Assembly: GCA_051891855.1 (NCBI GenBank) | Contig: JBJFFP010000001.1 | Coordinates: 1-64,000, forward strand | DNA length: 64,000 nt | DNA from: SFDP01 sp051891855 | Lineage (GTDB): Bacteria > Bacillota > Clostridia > Lachnospirales > Lachnospiraceae | Direction: 5' to 3' | Shown here: positions 38,275 to 47,179 of the stretch, piece by piece | Position numbering within the stretch: the first letter of the stretch is position 1 | Layout: each line of letters opens with the position of its first letter | Translations under genes and position numbers: made by a program | The notes under the pieces: model-generated | Told to the model about the DNA's origin: nothing | The model's input: only the letters and a program-made list of their open reading frames with translations | Databases searched by the model: none

Positions 38275-39807
38275 ATGAATTTAGGGAAAAGAACCATATC
38301 CGTACTTCTGACAATAAGTCTTCTGCTGGGGGTATTTTATATTGCTAATCAGGTGAGAAAGCAGGAAAAACAGGATATTTTTGATCAGACAAAAACCCTG
38401 CATCTTTGGTATGCGGATGAAACCCTGACGGATTATTTAAGCAGTGTTGCCGTAAAATTTAATGAGGAATACGGAGTTCGCGTAATTCCGGTTCTGCAGA
38501 CCGGTTTGGAATTTCTGGAGAAGATTAATGAGGCTTCTTTAAGCGGCGAAGCGATTCCGGATTTGTTTATTGCCTCCAATGATAACATGGAGAAGGCCTG
38601 GCTGGCGGGGCTGGCTTCGGAGATTACCAATCCTGACAAAGCTATCAGCTTGGAGATGATGCCGGAAAGTGCCATTAATGCAGTCACCTATCAGTATAAG
38701 CTTTTAGGATATCCCTTCTATTTTGAGACCAGTGCCCTCCTATATAACATGACCTATTTTGAGAATCTGGCGGGAGAAGAAATCCGTGTAAGTCTGGAGG
38801 AACAGGAAGCTGCTAAGGCGGAAGAAGTCGATACACAAACTCAAGAGACAGAGGAGGAAAGCACTGAAAGCAGCAGTGAGGAAGCAGTGGTGCTGATTTC
38901 TGATGAAGAACTGACCCGTCAGGCAAGGGAACGGGTTCCCTCAATGATTCCGGCTACCTTTGACCAGCTTTTGGAGTTTGCGGATAATTACGAGGCACCT
39001 GAAGATGTTGAAGCGGTTTTTCGCTGGGATGTATCTGACATCTTTTTTAACTATTTCTTTATAGGAGATTACATTGATGTAGGCGGTGTATTCGGTGATG
39101 ATTCTAATTCCATTAATCTCTATAACCGGGATGCCATTATGGCCCTTCAGGCTTATCAGGATTTAGGACAGTACTTTGCCATTGAAGCCGATGAGGTGGA
39201 TTATGAAACGGTAATTCAGGATTTTATGGAAGGAAAGGTTGTCATGACCACGGCCACCACCGAGGTGGTAAGACGGTTGGAGGAGGCCAAAAAAGCCGGT
39301 GAATTTACCTACGATTACGGTATTGCCCCTATTCCGGATTTGACGGATACCATGAGAACCAGAAACCTTTCCGTAACCAGTACCATATATATTAATGGCT
39401 ATAGCCAGCTGAAAAGTGAAGCTAATGAGTTTGCTACCTGGCTGATTCGTGAGCATGCAGAGGAGCTGTATGATATGACGGGAAAGGTTACGGCGAATAA
39501 GCAGGTTGTCCATGAAAATGAGAATATTTCTGCCTTTATGCAGGAGTATGAGGACTCCGTACCCATGCCCAAGATGCTGCTGACCAGTAATCTCTGGGTG
39601 GAAATCGAGATTGCTTTTGGCAAAATCTGGGAGGGAGCCAAGGTAAGTAATGAGCTAATGCATCTGTCGGAGCATCTGATGAGTAAGGTAACCGGTGAGG
39701 AATACAGTGAGACCTATATTGATATGCCGAATGAGGATGAAGAGTATTATGAATATGTAGATGAGGAAACTGAGGAAGCCTCATCAGAGAATGGTACTGC
39801 ACAATAG
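38275..39807 (+). CDS. Membrane-anchored extracellular solute-binding protein, orphan
   Basis: A 510-residue protein with an N-terminal signal anchor (residues 6-26, no lipobox cysteine) and a MalE-like solute-binding fold (LHLWYADETLTDYLSSVAVKFNEEYGVRV, later VVMTTATTEVVRRLEE). It has a Glu/Ser/Thr-rich insertion of about 45 residues near positions 175-225 and an acidic tail, features not usual in sugar-binding proteins. No permease or ATPase is adjacent. It lies 15 bases after argD and may be read from the arginine operon, but a terminator follows only after it. It could be a stray transporter component or a sensor. The start lacks a strong binding site (GTAAGTG), suggesting coupling or weak expression. 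Confidence 0.72.
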   Translation: MNLGKRTISVLLTISLLLGVFYIANQVRKQEKQDIFDQTKTLHLWYADETLTDYLSSVAVKFNEEYGVRVIPVLQTGLEFLEKINEASLSGEAIPDLFIASNDNMEKAWLAGLASEITNPDKAISLEMMPESAINAVTYQYKLLGYPFYFETSALLYNMTYFENLAGEEIRVSLEEQEAAKAEEVDTQTQETEEESTESSSEEAVVLISDEELTRQARERVPSMIPATFDQLLEFADNYEAPEDVEAVFRWDVSDIFFNYFFIGDYIDVGGVFGDDSNSINLYNRDAIMALQAYQDLGQYFAIEADEVDYETVIQDFMEGKVVMTTATTEVVRRLEEAKKAGEFTYDYGIAPIPDLTDTMRTRNLSVTSTIYINGYSQLKSEANEFATWLIREHAEELYDMTGKVTANKQVVHENENISAFMQEYEDSVPMPKMLLTSNLWVEIEIAFGKIWEGAKVSNELMHLSEHLMSKVTGEEYSETYIDMPNEDEEYYEYVDEETEEASSENGTAQ

Positions 39808-39827
39808 AATTAAGAAATAAGATATAA

Positions 39828-39856
39828 GGACGGTTCCCATGGGAATCGTCTTTTTG
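39828..39856 (+). terminator. Terminator after the orphan binding protein
   Basis: The stem GACGGTTCCC / GGGAATCGTC (one G-T pair) with a 2-base loop is followed by six T, 22 bases after the stop. It closes the argC-to-binding-protein transcript. Confidence 0.8.
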
Positions 39857-39937
39857 ATTCTAGAAATATACCAGTCTGAAGGCTGCAGTATGGATATGGC
39901 ATATACCATCGATATGTGCCTGAATCCTTTTGTATAT

Positions 39938-39981
39938 TTGACTCCCAGGGGGCAATACTATAAATGCTGTTATGAACAGCA
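39938..39981 (+). promoter_or_regulatory. Possible promoter and 7-3-7 palindrome of the DMT transporter
   Basis: TTGACT (39938-39943) and TATAAA (39959-39964) with a short 15-base spacer. The perfect inverted repeat TGCTGTT-ATG-AACAGCA follows at 39965-39981, just upstream of the ribosome binding site. The palindrome is a candidate repressor site. Confidence 0.4.
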
Positions 39982-39997
39982 GAAGGTGAGGAGAAAA

Positions 39998-40429
39998 ATG
40001 GTCGGATTTTTCATTGGTATTTTATCGGGATTATGTATGAGCGTACAGGGAGTGTTTAATACACAGGTAACCAAGAGTACAGGAATTTGGGTAACTAATA
40101 TCTTTGTCCAGGCTACGGCTCTGCTGGTCTGTATCATTGCATGGCTGATTACGGATCGTTCTTCCCTGACAGCGGTATGGAGGGTGGAGCCAAAATACAT
40201 GCTCTTAGGCGGGGCGATTGGAGCGGTAATCACCTACACCGTAATCAAGAGTATGGAGCTTTTGGGGCCGGCCAAGGCGGTGATGATCATTGTTGTGGCA
40301 CAGCTGGCAGTAGCATGGCTGATTGAACTCTTTGGTTTTTTCGGAGTGGAAAAGCAGGAATTTCAGCTTTCCAAGCTGATCGGTATAGTTCTTGCCATAG
40401 GAGGAATTATTGTATTCAAATGGAAATAG
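39998..40429 (+). CDS. DMT-superfamily transporter (YdcZ/DUF606 type)
   Basis: A 143-residue membrane protein with five hydrophobic segments, of the short half-size DMT group (YdcZ, formerly DUF606). GFFIGILSGLCMSVQGVFNTQVTK at the start and the late LSKLIGIVLAIGGIIVFKWK are typical. Such proteins work as pairs of half-transporters; no second copy is adjacent. ATG 39998 follows GAGGAG. The frame is open for 53 more codons upstream, but that part is soluble, has no binding site and crosses a palindrome, so I exclude it. Substrate unknown. Confidence 0.8.
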   Translation: MVGFFIGILSGLCMSVQGVFNTQVTKSTGIWVTNIFVQATALLVCIIAWLITDRSSLTAVWRVEPKYMLLGGAIGAVITYTVIKSMELLGPAKAVMIIVVAQLAVAWLIELFGFFGVEKQEFQLSKLIGIVLAIGGIIVFKWK

Positions 40430-40540
40430 GTCTTGTAAAGGAAAAGAATTTGACATAAAATAAAAAAACAGCAGCATACGGGGAGCTTTCTGCAGGCAAC
40501 CGGTTGTTAAACCGGCTGCTTTATCGGAAAGGATATGTTG

Positions 40541-41158
40541 ATGAAAAAAAGAATAAAACTATGCGTAGGAATGGGCTTCTTGTGCCTGTTCCTTTTCGGC
40601 TGTGTAAAGGAAGAGATTGTGGTGAACTCCGGGGATGACATCCGTGGGATGAATCCTGCTGTGGAGGAAACGATATCCGAAGAATGGGAAAGCAGGGAGG
40701 AGACAGCCACTATCCGGGTACATATTTGCGGGCAGGTGCTTTCTCCCGGTGTGTATGAGCTGCCCGGAAGAAGCCGTGTATATGACGCTATCCAGGCTGC
40801 CGGAGGCATAACGGAAGAGGGAGACGGAGATTATTTGAATCAGGCCGGTTTTCTGGAAGATGGAATGAAGATTACGGTTCCCTCCTACAGTCAGGTTGAG
40901 CAATGGGAAAAAAGTGGAGAGAAGGCAATCCCGGAGACGGTTCAGGCTGAGCAGCCGACGGATCCCCGGATTGATATAAATACTGCAGATATAGCTGCAC
41001 TCTGTACACTGCCGGGAATTGGGGAAAGCCGTGCCAGAAGCATTATAGCGTATCGGGAAGAAAACGGGCCATTTACCCGGATAGAGGATATTATGAAGGT
41101 AAGCGGGATTAAAGAGGCTGCCTTCGCCAAAATTAAGGATCAGATTAAGGTATCATAA
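40541..41158 (+). CDS. comEA: ComEA-type DNA-binding competence lipoprotein
   Basis: A 205-residue protein that binds incoming DNA outside the membrane during uptake. An N-terminal signal ends in LFGC (Cys21), so it is probably lipid-anchored rather than held by a transmembrane helix. A SLBB domain (about residues 48-112) follows. The C-terminal double helix-hairpin-helix (about 145-205, RIDINTADIAALCTLPGIG ... IIAYREENGPF) contacts DNA. GGAAAGGA stands 7 bases before ATG 40541. The channel gene comEC lies 3.2 kb downstream, with a two-component system between them. Confidence 0.85.
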   Translation: MKKRIKLCVGMGFLCLFLFGCVKEEIVVNSGDDIRGMNPAVEETISEEWESREETATIRVHICGQVLSPGVYELPGRSRVYDAIQAAGGITEEGDGDYLNQAGFLEDGMKITVPSYSQVEQWEKSGEKAIPETVQAEQPTDPRIDINTADIAALCTLPGIGESRARSIIAYREENGPFTRIEDIMKVSGIKEAAFAKIKDQIKVS

Positions 41159-41189
41159 ACAGTGTTAACCAGTAGAAGGTGAGGAAGCG

Positions 41190-41876
41190 ATGGGAAAGAG
41201 AGTTTTAGTGGTAGACGATGAAAAATTGATTGTCAAGGGTATCCGTTTCAGTCTGGAGCAGGAAGGAATGCAGGTGACTACAGCCTTTGACGGAGAAGAA
41301 GCTCTGGAGAAGGCAAAAAATCAGGAGTTTGATATTATTTTACTGGATATTATGCTTCCCAAACTCAACGGACTGGAGGTTTGCCAACAGATACGGGAAT
41401 TTTCCAACGTTCCTATCATCATGCTGACAGCAAAGGGAGATGATATGGATAAGATTATGGGATTGGAGTATGGTGCCGACGACTATATTACTAAGCCCTT
41501 TAATATTTTGGAAGTAAAGGCCAGAATTAAGGCCATTATGCGCCGTACCGACAGTAAAAGGAAGAAGGAAGAGGAGAAGCTGATTACTGCGGGGCAGCTG
41601 AAGCTGGATATTGACGGCAGACGGCTCTATATTGCCGCAAGAGAGGTGAACCTTACCTCTAAGGAATTTGATGTTTTGGAGCTTTTAGTGGTAAATGCCA
41701 ATCATGTGTACAGCAGGGAGAAGCTGTTGAAGCTGGTTTGGGGTGCGGAGTATCCTGGAGATGTAAGAACGGTGGATGTACATATCCGCAGACTTAGAGA
41801 AAAAATTGAAACCAATCCCAGTGAGCCGGAGTATGTCCACACAAAGTGGGGAGTAGGTTACTATTTTAAGGCATGA
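41190..41876 (+). CDS. OmpR/PhoB-family response regulator
   Basis: A 228-residue regulator with an N-terminal receiver (Asp9-Asp10, phosphoacceptor Asp53 in LLDIMLPKLNG, Lys in ADDYITKPF) and a C-terminal winged-helix DNA-binding domain. The latter reads LTSKEFDVLELLV ... VRTVDVHIRRLREKIE ... TKWGVGYYF. GTGAGGAAG precedes the ATG. It lies 31 bases after comEA and 11 bases before its histidine kinase. It resembles the WalR/PhoP group by sequence, but the gene context differs from walRK. Confidence 0.92.
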   Translation: MGKRVLVVDDEKLIVKGIRFSLEQEGMQVTTAFDGEEALEKAKNQEFDIILLDIMLPKLNGLEVCQQIREFSNVPIIMLTAKGDDMDKIMGLEYGADDYITKPFNILEVKARIKAIMRRTDSKRKKEEEKLITAGQLKLDIDGRRLYIAAREVNLTSKEFDVLELLVVNANHVYSREKLLKLVWGAEYPGDVRTVDVHIRRLREKIETNPSEPEYVHTKWGVGYYFKA

Positions 41877-41887
41877 TTGGGTGAGAT

Positions 41888-43351
41888 ATGTGGAACAGAT
41901 TAAAGGAAAAAATTGTTAAATTCAGTCTGCTGAGAAGCCTTAGAGTCAGAATCTTTCTGCTTCTTGTGGTGATGGGAATCGTTCCCGCAATCATTGTTAG
42001 GGTGGTTCTGATTCGCAATTATGAGGAAAGAGCGGTCAGCGTGAGAATTTCTGAGGTCTCCAATCAGCTTAATATTATTGCCAATCATCTGCTCTATTAC
42101 AATTATCTGCAAAATGCTTCCTCTGACGTCATCAATGCAGAGCTGGATCAGATGGCCAATCTTTATGACGGGCGTGTATTGGTGGTGAATAGCAGCTTTA
42201 AGGTAATTAAGGACACTTATGGAATCAGTGAAGGGAAAACCATCATTTCCGAGGAAGCAATGCGTAGCTTTAAAGGAGAGAGTACCACCTATTATGACAG
42301 TGGGGACGGATTTATCGAAATTACAATCCCCATTTTAAGAACTGCCAAGTCGGATGATACGGATATGTCGCTTTTGGTGGAAGGTGTGCTTTTATGCAGT
42401 GTTTCAACGGATACCATTGAACTGACCATCAGTATTCTGGAAAGGAAGGCCTTTTTGTTGGAGGTGGTAATGAATATTCTGATCCTGATGACCAGCTTTG
42501 CGGTCTCCCATTTTCTGCTGGTTCCCTTTCAGAAGGTTACCAAAGCCATCAGTGAGGTTAAGGAGGGATACACCGATGAGGCTCTGGCAGTCAAGGACTA
42601 TGAGGAAACAGAGCATATTGTAGAAGCCTTCAATCAGGTACTGACCCGGATGAGAACCCTGGATCAGTCCAGGCAGGAGTTTGTATCCAACGTTTCCCAT
42701 GAGTTAAAGACTCCTTTGGCCTCCATGAAGGTACTGGCCGATTCTCTGCTGATGCAGGAGGATGCCTCCCCGGAGCTTTACCGGGAATTTATGACAGATA
42801 TTGCAGAGGAGATTGAACGTGAAAACAAAATCATTAACGATCTACTGTCTTTGGTAAAGCTGGACAAAACCAATGCCGGCATGAATATTTCTTTGGTGGA
42901 TATTAATGAGCTTCTGGAGCTTTTAATGAAGCGGTTAAGGCCCATTGCCCGGAAACAGAATATTGAAGTGGTATTGGAAAGCAACCGTTCGGTAACGGCA
43001 GAGGTAGATGAGGTTAAGCTTACTTTGGCCTTATCCAATCTGGTGGAAAATGCCATAAAATATAATCGGCTTAACGGCTGGGTACGGGTTACTCTGGATG
43101 CCGACCACCAGTTTTTTTTGATAACTGTAGAGGATTCGGGTATCGGTATTCCGGAGTCGGAGTACGAGCAGATTTTTGAGCGATTTTATCGGGTGGACAA
43201 ATCCCACTCCCGGGAAATCGGCGGTACCGGTCTGGGATTGTCCATTACCAGAAACGTGATTCTATTGCACAGAGGATCAATTCAGGTATCCAGTGTGGAG
43301 CAGGAGGGGACTGCGTTTTGGGTAAAAATTCCTTTGACTTACAGCAAGTAG
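41888..43351 (+). CDS. Sensor histidine kinase with HAMP domain
   Basis: A 487-residue membrane kinase, partner of the adjacent response regulator. Two membrane helices (about residues 20-42 and 188-212) flank an extracellular sensor domain of about 145 residues. A HAMP linker (212-262) follows, then the phosphoacceptor His271 in FVSNVSHELKTPL and the ATPase domain with N box NAIKYN, G1 DSGIGI and G2 GGTGLGLS. GGGTGAG precedes the ATG. The signal is unknown. The GerMN lipoprotein gene follows after 34 bases and may modulate sensing. Confidence 0.92.
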   Translation: MWNRLKEKIVKFSLLRSLRVRIFLLLVVMGIVPAIIVRVVLIRNYEERAVSVRISEVSNQLNIIANHLLYYNYLQNASSDVINAELDQMANLYDGRVLVVNSSFKVIKDTYGISEGKTIISEEAMRSFKGESTTYYDSGDGFIEITIPILRTAKSDDTDMSLLVEGVLLCSVSTDTIELTISILERKAFLLEVVMNILILMTSFAVSHFLLVPFQKVTKAISEVKEGYTDEALAVKDYEETEHIVEAFNQVLTRMRTLDQSRQEFVSNVSHELKTPLASMKVLADSLLMQEDASPELYREFMTDIAEEIERENKIINDLLSLVKLDKTNAGMNISLVDINELLELLMKRLRPIARKQNIEVVLESNRSVTAEVDEVKLTLALSNLVENAIKYNRLNGWVRVTLDADHQFFLITVEDSGIGIPESEYEQIFERFYRVDKSHSREIGGTGLGLSITRNVILLHRGSIQVSSVEQEGTAFWVKIPLTYSK

Positions 43352-43385
43352 GAGAGAAGCTTTTGGGAAAAGGAATGGAGTGTGT

Positions 43386-44342
43386 ATGAAAAAAATAACT
43401 ATATTATTCCTGATGCTGTGTCTGGGCATTTTAGCCGGATGCCAAAAAAGGACGGGGCAGGAGCAGGAAACCTATCAGATCTATTATCTGGATCGAAATA
43501 ATCATCATCTCTCAGCCTTGGAGTATGAAGGAGAGGCTGACAGGGAGGATACAGAAGCGGTGGCCGCGGAGCTTTTGGAACAGCTTGCTGCTACACCTAA
43601 AAAGGCGGAGCTTAGCCCGGCCATTCTGGGATTCTCTGTTTTGGATTACAGTCTGAAGGAAGAACAGATTACCCTGAATCTGAGTGCTGAGTATAAGGAG
43701 TTAGAGCCCATACAGGAGGTTTTGGCCCGGGCGGCTATGGTGAAAACCTTGACCCAGGTAAAGAATCTTACCTATGTAACCATTCTGGTAAACGGTGAAA
43801 ATCTTCTGGATAAGAGCGGCACAACCATCGGTGTAATGTCAGCGGATAGTTTTATCGATAATACCGGCGAGGAAATGAAGAATTATGAGGAAACAGAGCT
43901 GGTTCTTTATTTTTCCAACAGTGCCGGTGACGGATTGGTCAAGATTAATCGCAGGCTGATGTATAATACCAATATTTCCAAAGAAAAGCTGGTAGTGGAA
44001 CAGCTGATCAAGGGACCTATAACCCAGAACGGAAGCAGTAATACAGAAGCCTATGCCACTATTAATCCGGCGACACAGATTCTTAGCGTGAACGTAAAGG
44101 ATGGAATCTGTTATGTGAATCTGGACAGTAATTTTTTAATCTCAGTTTATCATGTCAATGCGGATACGGTTATCTATTCCCTAGTCAATTCCCTTACGGA
44201 GCTGACCGGAGTGATTAAGGTACAGCTTCTGGTGGAAGGAGAATCAAAAATCAATTACCGGGAAAAGTATGATTTTTCTGTTCCCTTTGAAGCTAACCCT
44301 CATCTGGTACAAAGTGCTGAGGCCGGAGGGCAGGAGGAATGA
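43386..44342 (+). CDS. GerMN-domain lipoprotein
   Basis: A 318-residue lipoprotein with signal LAGC (Cys20) and two GerMN domains, roughly residues 55-150 and 190-305 (NSAGDGLVKINRRLMYN ... VVEQLIKGP ... VNLDSNFL). GerMN domains occur in the spore germination protein GerM and in actinobacterial LpqB, which is encoded beside the MtrAB two-component system. Here too it follows a two-component pair, so a role as an outside modulator of the kinase is plausible. ATG 43386 follows GGAATGGAG. Its stop overlaps the comEC start by 4 bases. Confidence 0.85.
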   Translation: MKKITILFLMLCLGILAGCQKRTGQEQETYQIYYLDRNNHHLSALEYEGEADREDTEAVAAELLEQLAATPKKAELSPAILGFSVLDYSLKEEQITLNLSAEYKELEPIQEVLARAAMVKTLTQVKNLTYVTILVNGENLLDKSGTTIGVMSADSFIDNTGEEMKNYEETELVLYFSNSAGDGLVKINRRLMYNTNISKEKLVVEQLIKGPITQNGSSNTEAYATINPATQILSVNVKDGICYVNLDSNFLISVYHVNADTVIYSLVNSLTELTGVIKVQLLVEGESKINYREKYDFSVPFEANPHLVQSAEAGGQEE

Positions 44343-46612
44343 GACGGGTATCAGAGCTGCTGGTATCCGGCTTCCAGAGGCCCTTATGCTGGATGGCGGC
44401 AGCAATGGCAGTAATCTGCATTTTTCGTGCTTATACTGATAATTTTCCAGAAGAGGTGCAAAAAGCTGCATCGGAAAAAATTATCCTACAGTTTAGCGCT
44501 AGGGTTTTGGATAAGGAGCTGAAGGAAAGCTACGGAAGCTGCTACTGGCAGGTAACCGTAGGAGAAGCTTTAATCCGGGATGAATCCTTTAAGGAGCTGG
44601 AAGCAGGAAAGCTTTTGTGCAGCTTTAGAGCCGGAGAAGAGGAGCCACTGATTGGAGATAAGCTGGTGTTGGAGGGAGAAGTGAGCTTTTGGGAAAAGCC
44701 TTCTAATCCGGGACAGTTTGATCTTGGAAAATGGTATCGCTCCTGTGGAATTTACGGACAGTTGAAAAAGGTCAGGGTACTTGAAAGGAAAAGCCTTTCC
44801 GGTGGCGGCTTTGGTGAGAGAGCATGGCAGCTGAGACAGTGGGCAAAAGAGACCCTGATTCGCTTTTTGGGAGAAGAAGAGGGAGCACTTATCTCCGCCA
44901 TGCTTCTGGGAGAAAAGAAAGAGATTTCAGGTGAAACAAAAGCTCTTTATCAGAGAAACGGGATATCCCATCTCTTATCAATTTCGGGTCTCCACCTGAT
45001 GCTGTTGGGAATGGGTTTATACAAGCTTCTGCAAAGACTTATGCTTCCTGTGGCTGCAGCCTCCCTGCTTTCTATGTCGTTCATGTCGATTTACTGCTAT
45101 TTCACCGGCTGCAGTGTATCCACCTTCAGAGCCACTTTGATGTTTTGTGTTTTACTTCTGGCCAAATTAATAGGCCGTTCCTATGACAGTCTTTCAGCTC
45201 TGGGGCTGTCAGCGATTATTCAACTTATCTTAAATCCTTATGCCATTGATAACAGTGGTTTTCAATTATCTTACTTAGCCGTGATAGGAGTCAGTGCAGT
45301 GGTTCCCCGGCTGAATCAACTTTTTTCTCCTAAAAAGAAAGGAATTAAGGCCCTGTTTGTAAGCCTGGGAGTGGGGCTTGTAACCTTGCCGGTACTTTTA
45401 TACAGCTTTGGTACCTATCCCTGGCACAGTGTTTTTCTGAATTTGTTAGTAGTTCCGCTAATGGCGTTGCTTTTGGGACTGGGACTCATCCTTTTACTGA
45501 TAGCGGGACTTTTTTCTTCTGCTTCCTTTCTTTGTACTCTGCCGGTTCCGGCAATCAAAATAATTCTCTTTTATTATCAGCTTTGCTGTAAAGCTTTTGA
45601 ACGACTCCCGGTTTGGGAGGGATATCAGGGAAGAGCGTTATGGATATGTATCTTTCTTTTTTCTCTCGGTCTCATTCTTCTTCTGTGGCTGCCTCACAGG
45701 CTGCCTGAACTGTTTTGCTTTTTAGGGCTGTTGGCCTGTATACAGCTTCTGCTTATGAATCCTCAATGGGGCATGGAGATTACCATGCTGGATGTAGGCC
45801 AGGGAGATTCGGTAGTAATTCGCAGCGAAAGCGGCCGTGTATATCTCTCGGACTGCGGCAGCAGCTCGGTCAGTAAGGCGGGCACTTATCGCCTGATTCC
45901 CTTCCTTAGGGCAAAGGGCTACGACAGAATTGAGGGTATTTTTATCAGTCATCTAGATCAGGATCACTACAATGGAATCCTGGAGCTTCTGGAGTCGGCA
46001 GGGGAAGAACATATCTCGATTGAAACATTGTTTTTGCCGGAAAGTGTGAGAGGTAGAGAGGCTGATGATAATGAAGCTGATGATAGAGAGGCTGTATTAA
46101 AGCTGAGTGAGCTTTTGGATACAGCAAAGATGGCAGGAGTGTCAGTTGTTTATCTGAAAGCCGGAGACAGTATTATAGACGGAAAAACAAGCTTTTTCTG
46201 TCTTCATCCTGGAGGTGCTTCGGAAGGAAAGAGATATGAGTCAAATAATGGCTCTTTGGTGCTGGGGATTATTTATGGTGATTTTTCTCTGCTGTTGACC
46301 GGTGATGTTGAAAAAGAGGGCGAGAAAGAAATCTTGGAAAGAATTGACCAAATAGGACCATTTGATGTGCTTAAGGTTGCACATCACGGCTCAGCGGGCT
46401 CCAGCAGCACGGCCTTTCTGGAACGGGTTCGGCCTGTGGTAAGCCTGATTTCCTGTGGGAAAAACAATTCCTATGGCCATCCGGCGGGGGAAACACTGGG
46501 GCGGCTTCTGTCCATAGAAAGCATGGTATTGCAGACTCCTGACACGGGAGCCATTACGATAAGGCCTGGGAAGGACGGAAGCTTTACCATAGAGCGATTT
46601 ACTGCAAGGTGA
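44339..46612 (+). CDS. comEC: ComEC/Rec2 DNA-uptake channel protein
   Basis: A 757-residue polytopic membrane protein forming the DNA channel for transformation. It has an N-terminal OB-like domain (about residues 40-150) and a competence core with about ten helices (EEGALISAMLLGEKKEIS ... HLLSISGLHLMLLG). A C-terminal metallo-beta-lactamase-like domain (from about residue 480) follows: DVGQGDSVVI, SHLDQDHYNGI and VAHHGSAGSS, thought to degrade one DNA strand. The ATG overlaps the GerMN stop (ATGA). All three domains are complete, so the gene looks functional. Confidence 0.92.
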   Translation: MRRVSELLVSGFQRPLCWMAAAMAVICIFRAYTDNFPEEVQKAASEKIILQFSARVLDKELKESYGSCYWQVTVGEALIRDESFKELEAGKLLCSFRAGEEEPLIGDKLVLEGEVSFWEKPSNPGQFDLGKWYRSCGIYGQLKKVRVLERKSLSGGGFGERAWQLRQWAKETLIRFLGEEEGALISAMLLGEKKEISGETKALYQRNGISHLLSISGLHLMLLGMGLYKLLQRLMLPVAAASLLSMSFMSIYCYFTGCSVSTFRATLMFCVLLLAKLIGRSYDSLSALGLSAIIQLILNPYAIDNSGFQLSYLAVIGVSAVVPRLNQLFSPKKKGIKALFVSLGVGLVTLPVLLYSFGTYPWHSVFLNLLVVPLMALLLGLGLILLLIAGLFSSASFLCTLPVPAIKIILFYYQLCCKAFERLPVWEGYQGRALWICIFLFSLGLILLLWLPHRLPELFCFLGLLACIQLLLMNPQWGMEITMLDVGQGDSVVIRSESGRVYLSDCGSSSVSKAGTYRLIPFLRAKGYDRIEGIFISHLDQDHYNGILELLESAGEEHISIETLFLPESVRGREADDNEADDREAVLKLSELLDTAKMAGVSVVYLKAGDSIIDGKTSFFCLHPGGASEGKRYESNNGSLVLGIIYGDFSLLLTGDVEKEGEKEILERIDQIGPFDVLKVAHHGSAGSSSTAFLERVRPVVSLISCGKNNSYGHPAGETLGRLLSIESMVLQTPDTGAITIRPGKDGSFTIERFTAR

Positions 46613-46619
46613 CAGAGAT

Positions 46620-46651
46620 CCGGCAGAAGCTTTGGTAGAAGCCTCTGCCGG
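46620..46651 (+). terminator. Hairpin after comEC
   Basis: The 8-bp perfect stem CCGGCAGA / TCTGCCGG with further inner pairs (GCTT / AAGC) begins 8 bases after the comEC stop. No T-run follows, so it may stabilise the mRNA end or act with other factors. Confidence 0.5.
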
Positions 46652-46742
46652 GCCGGGGCAGGGCGGCTAGGGGCGAGTCAGGGTAGAGTGGGATAGACCA
46701 GGGCAGGGCGGAGTAGAAGCTGAAGGCCGGGGGACTGGGAGG
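46652..46742. other. G-rich low-complexity spacer
   Basis: A purine- and G-rich stretch with repeated GGGGCAGGGCGG- and GGGATAGACC-like words between the comEC hairpin and the tandem repeats. No gene is visible. The composition differs sharply from flanking DNA. Confidence 0.5.
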
Positions 46743-47117
46743 GCTGAGTATTAGAAGCAGCCCCCACTGGAGCCGGATAAGCAGGCCAAAAGTGGGGAGA
46801 AAAGAGGGAGNNNNNNNNNNNNNNNNNNNNNNNNNNNNNNNNNNNNNNNNNNNNNNNNNNNNNNNNNNNNNNNNNNNNNNNNNNNNNNNNNNNNNNNNNN
46901 NNNNNNNNNNGGCTACCCCTACTCTTGCAAGAAAAAAAGCTAAAAGTAGGGCTGAGTATTAGAAGTAGCCCCCACTGGAGCCGGATAAGCAGGCCAAAAG
47001 TGGGGAGAAAAGAGGGAGAATCACCCTACTATTGCAGGGAAAAAAGGAAAAAGTGGGGTTGAGTATTAGGAGTAGCCCCCACTGGAACTGGGTGAGCAGG
47101 CCAAAAGTGGGGAAAAA
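46743..47117. repeat. Structured tandem repeat, period about 107 bp, interrupted by an assembly gap
   Basis: Units begin at 46743, 46951 and 47058, each with the word GTTGAGTATT or GCTGAGTATT. Each unit holds hairpin A, CCCCACT ... AGTGGGG (46970-47005 and 47077-47112), with a GCAGGCCAAA loop. Between units lies hairpin B, CCCTACT ... AGTAGGG (46917-46951) or CCCTACT ... AGTGGGG (47024-47058); the change A to G keeps pairing through a G-T pair. The copy number is unknown because 100 N replace the middle. No open frame spans the units. Confidence 0.85.
46811..46910. other. Assembly gap (100 N)
   Basis: Exactly 100 N, the conventional placeholder for a scaffold gap of unknown size. It lies inside the tandem repeat, which explains the failed assembly; the true array may be longer. 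Confidence 0.98.
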
Positions 47118-47179
47118 GAATACGGAATAACACGGCAAAACTATAAAAAGGAAAAATTAAAAGTATGGAGGATTGTATA

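Noticed and set aside
41190..43351. Essential walRK cell-wall two-component system
   Set aside because: The kinase lacks an evident PAS domain and the walHIJ neighbours are absent; the comEA/GerMN context differs.
46743..47117. CRISPR array
   Set aside because: Units are about 107 bp, vary within and have no unique spacers of constant size; no cas genes are nearby.
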